Shown here: positions 14,091 through 23,694 of the stretch, in pieces
Position numbering within the stretch: the first letter of the stretch is position 1
Layout of the letters: each line of letters begins with the position of its first letter
From: Lachnospiraceae bacterium UBA7179
GTDB taxonomy: Bacteria > Bacillota > Clostridia > Lachnospirales > Lachnospiraceae
Direction: 5' to 3'
Length of the DNA stretch: 30,847 nucleotides
NCBI GenBank assembly: GCA_002491195.1
Contig: DKVL01000092.1
Location: 1 to 30,847 of the forward strand
Notes under the pieces: generated by a model
The model's database searches: none
The model's input: only the letters and a program-made list of their open reading frames with translations
Told to the model about the DNA's origin: nothing
Translations under genes and position numbers: made by a program

Positions 14091-15731
14091 TTACTCGCCT
14101 AACTTCTCTCTGTTCTCACTCATTTTCTCGTTGTAGATCTTCACGATGCCATCCCAGTTATTGGAAGCCCGGAATGCCACATGCTCTGCAAGAATCTTGT
14201 CAAAATCCTCATCACTGCCGGAGCGGATCAGGCTTGTGAGCGTTGTGTTCCAGTTGGTGTCGATGGCGCTCTTTGCCCTCGCCTCCGCGGAGCCCTGGTC
14301 CGGGGATATATTCTCAATGAGAAACTGTGGCTTTAACTTGCCTTCGCCCCACTGCTGCATCTGCTGCGTGGACTCTGTCACGTCCGCACTATACGCATCA
14401 TACTTGTCATTGCCGAACACGATGAACTCCGAGAGCCTGTAAACCTTCTTGAACTTATCATTGTCCGTGTCCTTCATCTCCTTCACTTCCGGAAGAAGCT
14501 CATAGAGACCGTCGCTGTTGATCGTGTATGTCTCGCCCTCAACGCCGTACTTGCAGATCATTCCGCCGTAATCGGAGATCAGGTATGTAAAGATCTCGAT
14601 CGCCTTGACCGGGTCGGAGCAGTCCTTTGAGATATAGTTGATCATCCAGCCCGAAAGCCCCGCCTGGGAAAGCGTCGGTGCGTTGCCCACTGTGCTCTGC
14701 GGTCCGTCGATCGCAATGTACTCCGCATCCGGGTTCGCGCTTCTCCATACCTGCAGGGGGCCGGAGCGCTGCGGCGTGCCGCCGATAAAGATACATGCGT
14801 ATTTCCCTGTCTTTACCTTATCCTCGTGCGCCGTGCCATCGTCCGAGAAATTGTCATCACTAATCAGCCCCTCGCGGTAGGCCGCGCTCAGTGTCCTGAT
14901 CCACGCCAGGTAATCTTCATCCATATTCCTATCATACCATGTGCCGTCCGCACTTTCAATCGGTACGCCTAAGAAATCCTGCAGATCCGCGCCGAGGGAA
15001 CCCGTACTGTCCGTCATGGAATTGGAGCCGAACGGAATCAAGTCGGGATATTTCTCCTTGATTTCCCGAAGTACGGAGAGAAACTGTTCCGGCGTCCCCA
15101 TCTCGGGCTCGCCAAGCGCCTCGTACACGTCCTTTCTGATGGTGAATGCCGTCTTCGCTTTCAGAAGTCCGCTGTCATATACGTCCTGCCCGTTTGAGTA
15201 ATCCGGATAGCCGTATGTCTTGCCGTCTGAGAGCTTGAACCAGTTGAACGTATCTTTTGACGCCACCTCGTAAAAATACGGATCATATTTGTCCGCCAGG
15301 TCGTTCAGGGACCATGCCCAGTTTGCGGCCGACTGCGCCACCGAGGAACTCGCGTCAAAGATCGTGATGATATCCGGCTTCTTGCCTCCCGCAAAAAATG
15401 TGTTCAGCTTCGTGTCGTCGCCCGTTATGAACTGTATGTCAATGTTGAGATCCTCCTTCACCTTTCTGGTGACAGTGTCCGTGCCCCAGTCTGTGTTCCA
15501 CCAGTCCGCATTGACATACCATGTGAGCTCTGTGGTGTCCGTCTTCTTGTCAAGCTGCCATGCAGGCTTTGTGGCATCCAGCTCATACCGGTCCGCCGTG
15601 AGCTCGGGAAGCTCGCCGCCCTTTGAAGCGGAACCGCCCCCCTTACCGTCTCCACAGCCTGTAAGCACTGTCGTCACAGCCGTCGCTGCCGCCATCATTG
15701 TTGCGAGATAACGCTTTGTTCTTCTTTTCAT
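14091..15731 (-). CDS. Lipoprotein sugar-binding protein of ABC importer 1 (LplA-type)
   Basis: 546 residues. The signal peptide MKRRTKRYLATMMAAATAV leads to the lipobox LTGC near residue 26, then a Gly/Ser linker. The mature part is a large family-1 extracellular solute-binding protein (WYVNADWWNTDWGTDTV near the start, VEGETYTINSDGLYELLPEV near 405), at the long end of the family as usual for LplA-like proteins that bind oligosaccharides. It lies 46 bases after permease 1b and upstream of GH30. A hairpin follows its stop. The oligosaccharide bound is unknown. Confidence 0.9.
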   Translation of the reverse strand: MKRRTKRYLATMMAAATAVTTVLTGCGDGKGGGSASKGGELPELTADRYELDATKPAWQLDKKTDTTELTWYVNADWWNTDWGTDTVTRKVKEDLNIDIQFITGDDTKLNTFFAGGKKPDIITIFDASSSVAQSAANWAWSLNDLADKYDPYFYEVASKDTFNWFKLSDGKTYGYPDYSNGQDVYDSGLLKAKTAFTIRKDVYEALGEPEMGTPEQFLSVLREIKEKYPDLIPFGSNSMTDSTGSLGADLQDFLGVPIESADGTWYDRNMDEDYLAWIRTLSAAYREGLISDDNFSDDGTAHEDKVKTGKYACIFIGGTPQRSGPLQVWRSANPDAEYIAIDGPQSTVGNAPTLSQAGLSGWMINYISKDCSDPVKAIEIFTYLISDYGGMICKYGVEGETYTINSDGLYELLPEVKEMKDTDNDKFKKVYRLSEFIVFGNDKYDAYSADVTESTQQMQQWGEGKLKPQFLIENISPDQGSAEARAKSAIDTNWNTTLTSLIRSGSDEDFDKILAEHVAFRASNNWDGIVKIYNEKMSENREKLGE

Positions 15732-15777
15732 GATCGTTCCTTCCTTTCCAAAATTTATACTGATTTCTTTTCATGCT

Positions 15778-16662
15778 TTATTCCTTGACTGCCCCGATCA
15801 TCATGCCCGACACAAAATGTTTCTGCAGAAGCGGGTAGATGAGCAATATCGGCACAGTAGTCACTACGATCGTCGCAAGCTGTATTCCTCTCGAAGTCGT
15901 GGTGATCTCCACGCTCGTCGGATTCTGCATCGATGACATCTGCGACTGGACAATGATCTCATAGAGCTTCATCTGCAGGGGATAGAGCTTCTCGTTCAAT
16001 ATGTACATCTTTGCTGTCATAAAGTCGTTCCACTGCGAGACGCCGTGGAAAAGGGCGATCGTCGCAAGGGACGGCTTTGACAGCGGCAGGGCGATCGTGA
16101 GAAAGATCCGCCAGTAGCCTGCACCGTCAATCTTCGCCGACTCCTCCAGCGACTGCGGCACCTGCCGGAAGAAGTTCATCAGAATAATCATGTCATAGTA
16201 GCTAAAGAGCGCAGGGATGATATACACTGCAAAACTGTCCAGCATTCCTAACGACTTGATCAATAAATACGTCGGAATCATACCGCCAGAGAAAAACATC
16301 GTGATGACACCCATCACCGTATACAGCTTTCTCCCTTTCAGATACTCCTTGCTCATGCCATAGGCCACCATCGCGCAGAACAACACATGACACACGACGC
16401 CGATCACCGTTTTTAACACGGATATCAGGAATGCATTCCAGATGCTGGTGTCCGAAAACACGGCCTTGTAGTTCGCGGTGGAAAATTCCGCCGGCCAGAA
16501 TACACTCTTTCCCGATGCGACCGCCGTAGCGCTGCTGAACGAGTTCACGACGACATTCCACAGCGGAAACACAATAATGCAGGTGATCAGAGTCAACAAT
16601 AGTTTATTTACGAAGTCGAACACCTTGTCACCGCTCATTCGAATACTCTTTTGCTTCATCAT
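15778..16662 (-). CDS. Sugar ABC importer 1, LplC/YtcP-type permease
   Basis: 294 residues with six membrane segments. The cytoplasmic coupling loop holds the EAA motif ESAKIDGAGYWRIFLTIALP (about 187-206), which contacts the ATPase. The C-terminus ending HFVSGMMIGAVKE is a hallmark of the LplC/YtcP group. Two ATGs (16662 and 16659) lie behind AGGAGG; the second has better spacing. It starts 8 bases after the partner permease. No ATPase gene is nearby, so a shared MsmX-type ATPase is expected. Confidence 0.92.
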   Translation of the reverse strand: MMKQKSIRMSGDKVFDFVNKLLLTLITCIIVFPLWNVVVNSFSSATAVASGKSVFWPAEFSTANYKAVFSDTSIWNAFLISVLKTVIGVVCHVLFCAMVAYGMSKEYLKGRKLYTVMGVITMFFSGGMIPTYLLIKSLGMLDSFAVYIIPALFSYYDMIILMNFFRQVPQSLEESAKIDGAGYWRIFLTIALPLSKPSLATIALFHGVSQWNDFMTAKMYILNEKLYPLQMKLYEIIVQSQMSSMQNPTSVEITTTSRGIQLATIVVTTVPILLIYPLLQKHFVSGMMIGAVKE

Positions 16663-16670
16663 ACCACCTC

Positions 16671-17615
16671 CTATAATACAGACTGCTCATTTAACTTGCT
16701 CGTCAGCTTATTCGCGATCACCAGCAGTATCACTGACACAATGGAGACACCTAACCCTGCCGCAGACGCGTATGAAAAATCTCCCTGCGCGATACCCATG
16801 CGGTACACATAGGAGTTGATGACCTCCGCGCGCGGCTGGTTCTGCGTATTCATGAGGACAAGTGTCTGGTCAAGGTTGGAACCCAGAAGACCACTCACCG
16901 TGAGGATAAAGTTCAGACCAATGATCGTCTTGATCAGTGGTAGTGTGATACTCCAGACCTGTCTCACCCTGCTTGCGCCGTCAATCCTTGCCGCTTCATA
17001 ATAAGTAGGATCGATGCCCGCCATGCTTGCAAGATACAGAATCGTTCCCCATCCCATGCTCTTCCACACATCTGACAAAGAGGCAATCCACCAGTATTTA
17101 TCCGCGTCCAACAGAATATTTCTCCCCTCCGCGATCAGTCCCAGGGACTTTAATATCGAGTTGAACATTCCGTTTGTGGACATCCAGCTGATCAGCATAC
17201 CGCCCAGCACGATCCATGACAGAAAGTGCGGCATATAGGAAATCGTCTGCACGGTCTTCTTAAAGATACCGTCTTTCAGCTCATAGATCATGACCGCCAG
17301 AATGATCGGCGTGACAAATCCAAACAGCAGCTTTAAGAAACTGATGCCCAGCGTGTTGTACACACTGTCCCAAAAATACTTGTCCGTGAGAATGATCTTA
17401 AAATTCTCCATTCCCACCCACTTTGCCGAATCAAGAGTGTCCACTACTGTGTAGTTCTGAAACGCGATCTTCAGTCCATAGATCGGAATATAGTTGAAGA
17501 CAATCATGAACACGATTCCCGGCAGTACCATCAACTGTAACGGCATCTGCTTCACAAAATCCCTGATCCACAATTTCATGCGCACACCAACTGGTTCCTT
17601 GTTTTTCTGCTTCAT
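16671..17615 (-). CDS. Sugar ABC importer 1, LplB-type permease
   Basis: 314 residues from the ATG at 17615, which follows GGGAGGAAGG; an ATG seven codons earlier lies before that site. Six membrane segments are visible, starting with LMVLPGIVFMIVFNYIPIYG, and the EAA coupling motif YYEAARIDGASRVRQVWSIT at about 200. This is the first gene of importer operon 1 and is divergent from the AraC regulator at 17838. On the minus strand a weak TTGTGG-18-TAAGAT promoter can be read in the gap. Confidence 0.92.
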   Translation of the reverse strand: MKQKNKEPVGVRMKLWIRDFVKQMPLQLMVLPGIVFMIVFNYIPIYGLKIAFQNYTVVDTLDSAKWVGMENFKIILTDKYFWDSVYNTLGISFLKLLFGFVTPIILAVMIYELKDGIFKKTVQTISYMPHFLSWIVLGGMLISWMSTNGMFNSILKSLGLIAEGRNILLDADKYWWIASLSDVWKSMGWGTILYLASMAGIDPTYYEAARIDGASRVRQVWSITLPLIKTIIGLNFILTVSGLLGSNLDQTLVLMNTQNQPRAEVINSYVYRMGIAQGDFSYASAAGLGVSIVSVILLVIANKLTSKLNEQSVL

Positions 17616-17786
17616 TTCCCTTCCTCCCATTCTCATAAGTTTTGCATCAGCCCATTATTTGTGTTGCTCATAGCCTTTCTTATTTTTAAGATGGTTTTCT
17701 CAGATGGGCTCTTGCTTTATGAGTCAATCTTATCATGTGCCTGTTGGCTCCCACAAGCGTGTATCTTGTCTTGTAATAGGTCGATA

Positions 17787-17815
17787 TTGCTTTTTTAAGA
17801 AAAATAAAGTATACT
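17787..17815 (+). promoter_or_regulatory. Promoter of the cytosolic AraC regulator
   Basis: TTGCTT (17787-17792), a 17-base spacer and TATACT (17810-17815) stand shortly before the AAGGAGG site and ATG at 17838. The gap to the divergent importer operon is about 220 bases, so the regulator could act on both. Inverted copies AGCCCAT and ATGGGCT in the gap are possible binding or hairpin elements. Confidence 0.55.
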
Positions 17816-17837
17816 AGAGAAAAAGGAGGGGCATATC

Positions 17838-18692
17838 ATGAAATCAGACAGCAATTCTTTCATGCATGAAAATGATCGGATTACGGACGGATTTGATATT
17901 TTTTTCTGGGTTTTTAACAACTCGAGCAGTTTTGTCGCGGCGCACTGGCACAGGGCCATCGAAATGATGTATATCATGGAAGGAGAAGTCACTGTCACGA
18001 TCAATACACAGGAGACAATATTGCTTCCCGGCGATGTCTATCTGATCGACTCCTCAGTGATACACTCCACCAAGTCCATCCACGGAAACCGCGCCATTTT
18101 GATACAACTCCCGTACTACATGCTCAAAAAATATATCCCAGATGTCAACAATCTGAACTTCGCCTTCGACTGCCACACTGGAAATCCAATCATACACACC
18201 AAAATTTTGAAACTCATAGAAGTGCTCAAAGAGATGCAGATCATCTTTGAGGTGAATCCAAAAGGGGGGATTTTACGTTTTAACAGTCTGGTCTTTGAGC
18301 TGCTCTACCAGCTGTACCACAACTTCTCCATTCCGATCCCCGACACGGACCTACGAAAAGACCAGAAGCACTTTGACCGGCTGAAACTGGTCATGGACTA
18401 TATGAATAACAATTATAACCGCCCTTTATCCCTTGATGAGATTGCGAATGTGGCCTGTTTCCAGAAAGAATATTTCTGCCACTTTTTCAAAAAGAACATG
18501 GGAAAGACCTGCCTCGAATACCTCAACGAGATCAGACTATCCCATGTATATAAAGATTTGATTTCAACCGATCTTCCACTAAAAACGATCCTGGAAAATA
18601 ACGGTTTTACCAACTATAAGCTGTTCCGCCAGCTCTTTTATGAGAACTTCCACACAACCCCCGGCGAGTACAGGAAAACGCACCGCCTTTAG
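17838..18692 (+). CDS. AraC-family regulator of importer 1
   Basis: 284 residues. The N-terminal cupin-like sensor (about 20-110) contains AHWHRAIEMMYIMEGEVTVT and LPGDVYLIDSSVIHS. The C-terminal pair of helix-turn-helix motifs (about 180-284) reads RPLSLDEIANVACFQKEYFC and LPLKTILENNGFTNYKLFRQ, ending FHTTPGEYRK, the AraC signature. No membrane segment, so it binds its effector in the cytosol. It is transcribed away from importer operon 1 and very likely controls it. Its last codon overlaps the tail of the GH3 remnant on the other strand. Confidence 0.92.
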   Translation: MKSDSNSFMHENDRITDGFDIFFWVFNNSSSFVAAHWHRAIEMMYIMEGEVTVTINTQETILLPGDVYLIDSSVIHSTKSIHGNRAILIQLPYYMLKKYIPDVNNLNFAFDCHTGNPIIHTKILKLIEVLKEMQIIFEVNPKGGILRFNSLVFELLYQLYHNFSIPIPDTDLRKDQKHFDRLKLVMDYMNNNYNRPLSLDEIANVACFQKEYFCHFFKKNMGKTCLEYLNEIRLSHVYKDLISTDLPLKTILENNGFTNYKLFRQLFYENFHTTPGEYRKTHRL

Positions 18693-19080
18693 ATCCGCTC
18701 TGTCATGCTGCAGGGCCTGAACTCCATGTAGTCGATCTCCATGCCCGGATTGGGGAACTGAAGTTCTGTACTGTAACTGCCCTTCTCAAGCTGCACGCGC
18801 AGGATCTTCTGCAGCATCCATCGTCCCTCTGTGCCCTGACCATATCTGCGGTGCGCTGTCTTGAGCCCTCTTCGTCTTCCACGACGTCATTCCTGTGTGC
18901 CCACCAGTCTGTTATGACAATCCCGTCAAAGCCCCACTCTTCCCGCAGGATCGTTGTAGTCAGGTCATAGTTTGATGCCGTCCAGTAACCGTTTACAAGA
19001 TTGTACGATGTCATCACTGACTGGGCTTTCCTTCTTTCACAGCAATCTCAAATGCCTGTGCATTACTGAAAAGATTTGCC
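18689..19080 (-). pseudogene. GH3 beta-glycosidase remnant with frameshift and internal deletion
   Basis: The fragment starts with FEIAVKEGKPS, loses one base, and resumes as VMTSYNLVNGYWTASNYDLT then TTILREEWGFDGIVITDWWA, which holds the GH3 nucleophile Asp in TDW. It continues to ADMVRAQ. From about 18845 the frame shifts to a C-terminal beta-sheet tail (GRWMLQKILRVQLEKGSYS, then FPNPGMEIDYMEFRP) that ends at 18689. The N-terminal barrel and several hundred residues in the middle are missing. The remains lie right after the broken 19081-20807 gene, so both were once part of operon 2. Confidence 0.85.
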
Positions 19081-20807
19081 TTATTTTTTATTGTATTGGC
19101 TATTGGCTATTCTGACTGCAGCACAGCCCCCCGCTTCCCCTATGCGTATTTCGCAGCGGAGCGTTTCCGCCCTGCGCATCGGGTAAATATGCTCGACAGC
19201 CAGCATTCCCCCGACAGGTGAAAACACGAGCTCCGTCTGTTCTCCATCCCGTGCGACTCTGGGCAGGATCAGGCTGCTCTCCTCCTCATCGCACTCTGCC
19301 TCTATCACAAATGCATCCCCGCTCAATACATACCGAATCACAAACGCCCCGCCTTTACCTGCATCCGACGCTGTCATATTTCCTGCCACGGTGACGGCAA
19401 TTGATGTGTCTGATTCCTGCCAGCTCATTGCAGCCGTTTTGTCATAACAGCTTCTGTACATCTTTCCGTCTCTGACACACTCGATCCTGGGTGTGAGACA
19501 GGCCGGTCTGTGCCTTCGCAGAAGCTGCATATTATTGGGTTCCACCAGCTCATACTCCCCCATGGTTCCTATTAGGACAGGGCCATATTCCCTATGCCAG
19601 AGCAGGCTGACTGCCCCTCCTGAAGGATGCCCCCACTTACAGTATTCCACATCGTAGCACGTGATCGTTGCCCGCCAGTTTCCCTTTCCCAGAAGCAACA
19701 CCTGTACAGAAGGAAAAAAGCGGATCCCCTCGCGCAGGTCAGGCGGGAGAAACACCCGTTCTCCAAAATCATTCAGTCTCCCGATCTGTTCCGGCGCCGC
19801 CTTCTCCAACAGCAGCGCAAAAGCTTTCGCATGACAGAACGTGTGATGCACACAGGGCGGCTCCCCCGCACGCTCATACATCGGCCCGCCATAGAGCAGT
19901 CCATGGATGGTGCATTGCCCCAAAAGCTGCGCATTCCTCCTTGCCGCTTCCCGGAAAACGGGCTCATCCACCAGACCATACCCGCACAGACACCCGTCAG
20001 AAGTCCTGCTTCCCCAATAGCTCCACTTATAATTTCTGGTTCCAAAGCTGTTGTCCCATGCGCCGTCCGGCAGCATAAACTCCAAGTGCGTCCGCATGGC
20101 CTTTATTGCCAGCTCATAGATTTCCGCATCCTTTTCCATCAGGGCATACTGCAGCAGCGCTGGCAGAGACTCCTCCACATTGTATCCGATATCCACCGGA
20201 CGGCATCATTTGGGACTGATCTCCTGCCTGTTGTGCCCTTCCCCGTAAAGCAGCCCATCCTCCGTCATATAGTGTTTCACGCTATGGGCAAGTTCCTTTG
20301 CCTTTGCAAGATAACGCTCCTCGCCCGTCACCGCATGCGCCACTGCCATGGTGTAGGCACAGGTTATGGGATAGTTGATGTTTCCGCCGATCTCCTCGAT
20401 ATGCTCCCGCAGGTACTCCGCACACGTTTCAAACCGCAGCAGGATTTTGCGGTATTCCCTGTCCGGGAGATCACGCCCGAAATCCAACAGGCACTCCCCC
20501 ATCTGGGCCGTCGTAAACACCGTGATTCCGCGCCAGTCACTGTTTGTGTCATTATAAAAAAGCCATCCTCGTGATACATGTTATCACTCCACGCAAAAAG
20601 GCGTACCGCGGAATCCTGATATTTTTTCTCCCCCGTTACTTTGTGCAGATAAAGCATCGGATACATGGCATCACTGCATCTGCCATGTATCCGTCCGCAG
20701 GAGGGACAGAGAATCCCGCCGTATAACTCCAGCCGGGATTGCTCTGTTATCTGAAGTACGATCAGTTGATCGCACCATCTCTGCAAAATGTCCTCATAAA
20801 AGTTCAT
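19081..20807 (-). pseudogene. Broken alpha/alpha-barrel-type glycan gene (frameshift plus in-frame TGA)
   Basis: An ATG at 20807 overlaps the DUF2264 stop (ATGA) and starts MNFYEDILQRWCDQL. The frame breaks at a run of six T on the minus strand (20556-20561): with seven, GFF would join YNDTNSDWRGITVF. It then meets TGA at 20208-20206 (SPK-stop-CRPVDIGYN, most simply a GGA to TGA change) and continues in the same frame to 19081. Repaired, the protein is 575 residues: an alpha-helical N-terminal toroid-like part (WDNSFGTRNYKWSYWGSRTS, then PPCVHHTFCHAKAFALLLE) and a C-terminal beta domain. The layout recalls heparinase II/III-like lyases, but I cannot name the family. Confidence 0.75.
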
Positions 20808-22552
20808 CCCTGTTCCCCATCCCCGTAAAAATAGTTTTTCAGACAGTACTCCCCCGCCTTCAACTGAAAGTAAATCGTGGGGATCACCGTAATGCCGTAC
20901 ATGAGATTGGTGTTCGGAAAAGGCGTCACCAGCTTTGCCTCCCCATCTCCTTCCAGATTCTCGGCTCCCGCATTTCCCCACGGAAAATGACACCGGACTG
21001 CGCGCTCTGTCGTCTGAACCATGGAGGTCTCCATACGGTTGATACCATCCTCTGCCCGGATCGCGAACCCGCCATCCGCAAGCTCAATATCTTCCTTGGT
21101 CCGAATATGGTGAATCCGGATATGCCCTTTCTCCTGGGGAATGATCAGACTCTCCACCATAACGCCCGGCAGCAGCTCATAGCGCGCCTTGGTATACTCC
21201 TTTGTCACTTCATACGATTCCACTCCCTGGCGCATTCTCCAGAAATTCTCCCCGGCTCTCGTCGCCGCCAGTGTGTTGTCAAACGCGCCGTCCTCCAGCT
21301 CAGTCCCCCGCGGCACGCTGAATCCAAATAGATTGGAGTACACAAACTTCTGGTATTTTGCAACCGTACTTCCAAAATTCGCCGCGTGCTGCCCTGCGGG
21401 GTAGAGCAGCGTATGTCCGCTCTTCTCATGGACGGCTATCATGTTTGGGTGGCACAGCAGTCTCTTTGTCTCCAGCTTTGGTCGCTGTTCATCTGCCTGC
21501 CAGAAAGGATGCGCATCAGGAAGCGCCAGGATCAAGAACGTTTTGAAGCTCCAATAGGGAGAACCCGGCGCATTGTACCGCTCGCTCATGATCAGGTTGG
21601 GATACTGATACCCGATCGTCAATATCCCGCCACAGTCAAAGATCGGGTTGCTGCTCCAATACCGCAGATTGCCCAGCACCAGATGTTTCAGCTCACCCAT
21701 CGGCACATCGATTCCCGCATAAGCCATTGCCGCAAAAGCAGCGCTGTGCGCGAAACGATAGGTCAGACTCCGCCCAAACGGCACTTCCCTTCCATCCTCG
21801 TCAAACCAGTATACAAAATCCTCATAAAAGCGCCCGGCCCGTTGTCTTAGCTTCGCAGCGTACACAGGATCCCGCTCTTTCATCTGCTCCGCATAGAGCA
21901 ATCCATAATAGTGCATGGCAAATGGAATATAGTAATCCTTCTGACCGGAATGGCCGTCAAAATACCAGCCATCCCCCTCATAGCAGTGCTCCACCACTCC
22001 GAGGTCATCTTTCATGCACTCCTTGTCATCGGGCAGTCCCAGCACCTGAAACAGCACATTGACCAGCACGCGGAAAAACCGCCAGTTGTTGGCATGTACC
22101 TCATGCCGGTTGATCTGATTCAGCCAGTTGTACACATTCTGCCGCTGTCCTGCGTCCAACGGCTCCCAGAACACATCCGGCGCCAGCAGGATGGCATTCA
22201 CAATGGCCGCCATCTCCACCATCTTCTGATCGTAATCCCACACGTCGAGCCAGTATTCCTCGTGTTCTGGATCTGTACCGTGTATCAGACCGCTTCTGAC
22301 AAGGACTTTCCACTCCTCAATTTCTGTCCTCGCCTCCTCTGGCAGCAGTTCATTTCTCTGGGAAAATAAAGGCGCCAATCCCCACAGCACACGGGAAAAC
22401 CCTTCCATGCGGATAGAAGTCTCCCCATAGTGTGCCGAAGTATGCCCGATGACCAGTTGTGCTCTGCCCTCACTGTAATGCTCTTTCAGTGGCCGAACCC
22501 AGTCCAGGAGCAGCTGAGCCACATCGCTTCTCGTCTTAATGTCCCGCATCAT
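20804..22552 (-). CDS. DUF2264 family protein, probable glycan hydrolase
   Basis: 582 residues, no signal peptide. It starts at the ATG that overlaps the GH88 stop (TAATG); AGGAGG lies 12 bases upstream. DUF2264 features are seen near the start (SIRMEGFSRVLWGLAPL) and in the middle (NNWRFFRVLVNVLFQVLG, GWYFDGHSGQKDYYIPFAMH), forming an alpha/alpha barrel, with a C-terminal beta part after about 400. Members occur in polysaccharide loci; from memory a link to family GH154 beta-glucuronidases has been made, which I could not verify. It is coupled to GH88 upstream and to the broken gene downstream. A role in removing uronic acid would fit GH88. Confidence 0.85.
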   Translation of the reverse strand: MMRDIKTRSDVAQLLLDWVRPLKEHYSEGRAQLVIGHTSAHYGETSIRMEGFSRVLWGLAPLFSQRNELLPEEARTEIEEWKVLVRSGLIHGTDPEHEEYWLDVWDYDQKMVEMAAIVNAILLAPDVFWEPLDAGQRQNVYNWLNQINRHEVHANNWRFFRVLVNVLFQVLGLPDDKECMKDDLGVVEHCYEGDGWYFDGHSGQKDYYIPFAMHYYGLLYAEQMKERDPVYAAKLRQRAGRFYEDFVYWFDEDGREVPFGRSLTYRFAHSAAFAAMAYAGIDVPMGELKHLVLGNLRYWSSNPIFDCGGILTIGYQYPNLIMSERYNAPGSPYWSFKTFLILALPDAHPFWQADEQRPKLETKRLLCHPNMIAVHEKSGHTLLYPAGQHAANFGSTVAKYQKFVYSNLFGFSVPRGTELEDGAFDNTLAATRAGENFWRMRQGVESYEVTKEYTKARYELLPGVMVESLIIPQEKGHIRIHHIRTKEDIELADGGFAIRAEDGINRMETSMVQTTERAVRCHFPWGNAGAENLEGDGEAKLVTPFPNTNLMYGITVIPTIYFQLKAGEYCLKNYFYGDGEQG

Positions 22553-23673
22553 TACCAATACAGCCTCCTATTTCTCGTAAGTGTCATCAATGCCTCCATA
22601 TAGAAGTAATCCCCCCATATGGTGCACTCTTCCTGACCATCATACCGATGATACATCCCTTCTGTCAAGATTCCGTTGGAATCCTTTAATCCTCTGGTAG
22701 AATACTGCTCCCGCAGGCTCTTCATGATTTCCTCAGCAAGCGCCAGATATTCCGTGGCCTTTTCCTCAGCCACATCATTGCACAGTTCCAGCAGTCCGCA
22801 GACAAAGATGGACGCAGCGGAGGTGTCCCGAATGTCAGGGTTCTGGTCTGTAAAGTCAAAGTCCCAGTACGGAACCAGGTTTTTGGGCAGATTTTTGATA
22901 AAAACTTCCGCTGTCTTTTGTGCAACCTCCAAAAATACAGGCTCCTCCGTGTACCGATACGACAGTGCGTAACCGTACACAGCCCATCCCTGTCCTCTCG
23001 CCCAGGTCGACTCGTCGCGGTGTCCCTGATGCGTTTTGCCGCAGACAGCCCTCCCGGTGTCAGGGTCCATGAGGTAGGTATGGTATGTGGAGTAATCTGG
23101 CCGCACCAATGTAGCGGAGGCTGTTATGGCATGATTTTTAGCGATCTCGATCATGTCCGGCTCCCCTGTCCAATACAGCAGAGGCAGATTCAGCATCGTG
23201 TCAATGATAATCTTCACATTGGGATACGCGGCCCCCATCTCTCCCCATGCCTGGATATATTTCCCCTTTTCGTTGTAGCGCTGTGCCAGGAGCTGGGCTG
23301 CTTTATACGCAATCCGGTCACCCTCGGGATTTCCGGTGACTTTGTAATCTGCCACGCAGGACAGCGTGTACAGAAATCCGAGATCATGGCTGATTCCCTG
23401 TCTGTTTACAAGCCTGTCCTCAAAACTCTTCAAATGCTCCTTTTCATATTTCAGGAACAGTTCATCCCCGCTGTGCTCGTAGGCGAGAAAGCACATCCCC
23501 ACAAAGAAAGACGATGTCCACAGCACATTTTCCTCTGCCCGATACCGATTGTTTACGCTCACATGGGGATACCTTCCAACAAAATCATCCACATTTTTGC
23601 GCAAAATGGTCTCTATGTATTCCAGTTCCTTCTCATATTCGTCTTTGTACCTGCTCTTTTCCCAGACTTTCAT
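22552..23673 (-). CDS. GH88 unsaturated glucuronyl hydrolase
   Basis: 373 residues, cytosolic. The ATG at 23673 follows AGAAGGAGA. The GH88 alpha6/alpha6 barrel is shown by SHDLGF with Asp97, IIIDTMLNLPLLYW with Asp158 (the two acidic residues matching Asp88 and Asp149 of the Bacillus enzyme), THQGHRDESTWARGQGWAVY and DTSAASIFVCGLLEL. The family hydrates and removes the 4,5-unsaturated uronic acid that polysaccharide lyases leave at the end of oligosaccharides. So the locus should import lyase products, for instance from glycosaminoglycans or another glucuronate polymer. No intact lyase is in the window. It lies 21 bases after importer 2. Confidence 0.92.
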   Translation of the reverse strand: MKVWEKSRYKDEYEKELEYIETILRKNVDDFVGRYPHVSVNNRYRAEENVLWTSSFFVGMCFLAYEHSGDELFLKYEKEHLKSFEDRLVNRQGISHDLGFLYTLSCVADYKVTGNPEGDRIAYKAAQLLAQRYNEKGKYIQAWGEMGAAYPNVKIIIDTMLNLPLLYWTGEPDMIEIAKNHAITASATLVRPDYSTYHTYLMDPDTGRAVCGKTHQGHRDESTWARGQGWAVYGYALSYRYTEEPVFLEVAQKTAEVFIKNLPKNLVPYWDFDFTDQNPDIRDTSAASIFVCGLLELCNDVAEEKATEYLALAEEIMKSLREQYSTRGLKDSNGILTEGMYHRYDGQEECTIWGDYFYMEALMTLTRNRRLYW

Positions 23674-23694
23674 AGGTTCATTCTCCTTCTCTTT

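Noticed and set aside
20206..20208. In-frame TGA as a selenocysteine or recoded codon
   Set aside because: The same gene also has a frameshift, no SECIS-like hairpin was seen directly after the TGA, and a one-base change from GGA explains it better.
19627..20574. 315-codon plus-strand frame
   Set aside because: Antisense to the broken 19081-20807 gene, whose minus-strand frames give coherent protein sequence when repaired.
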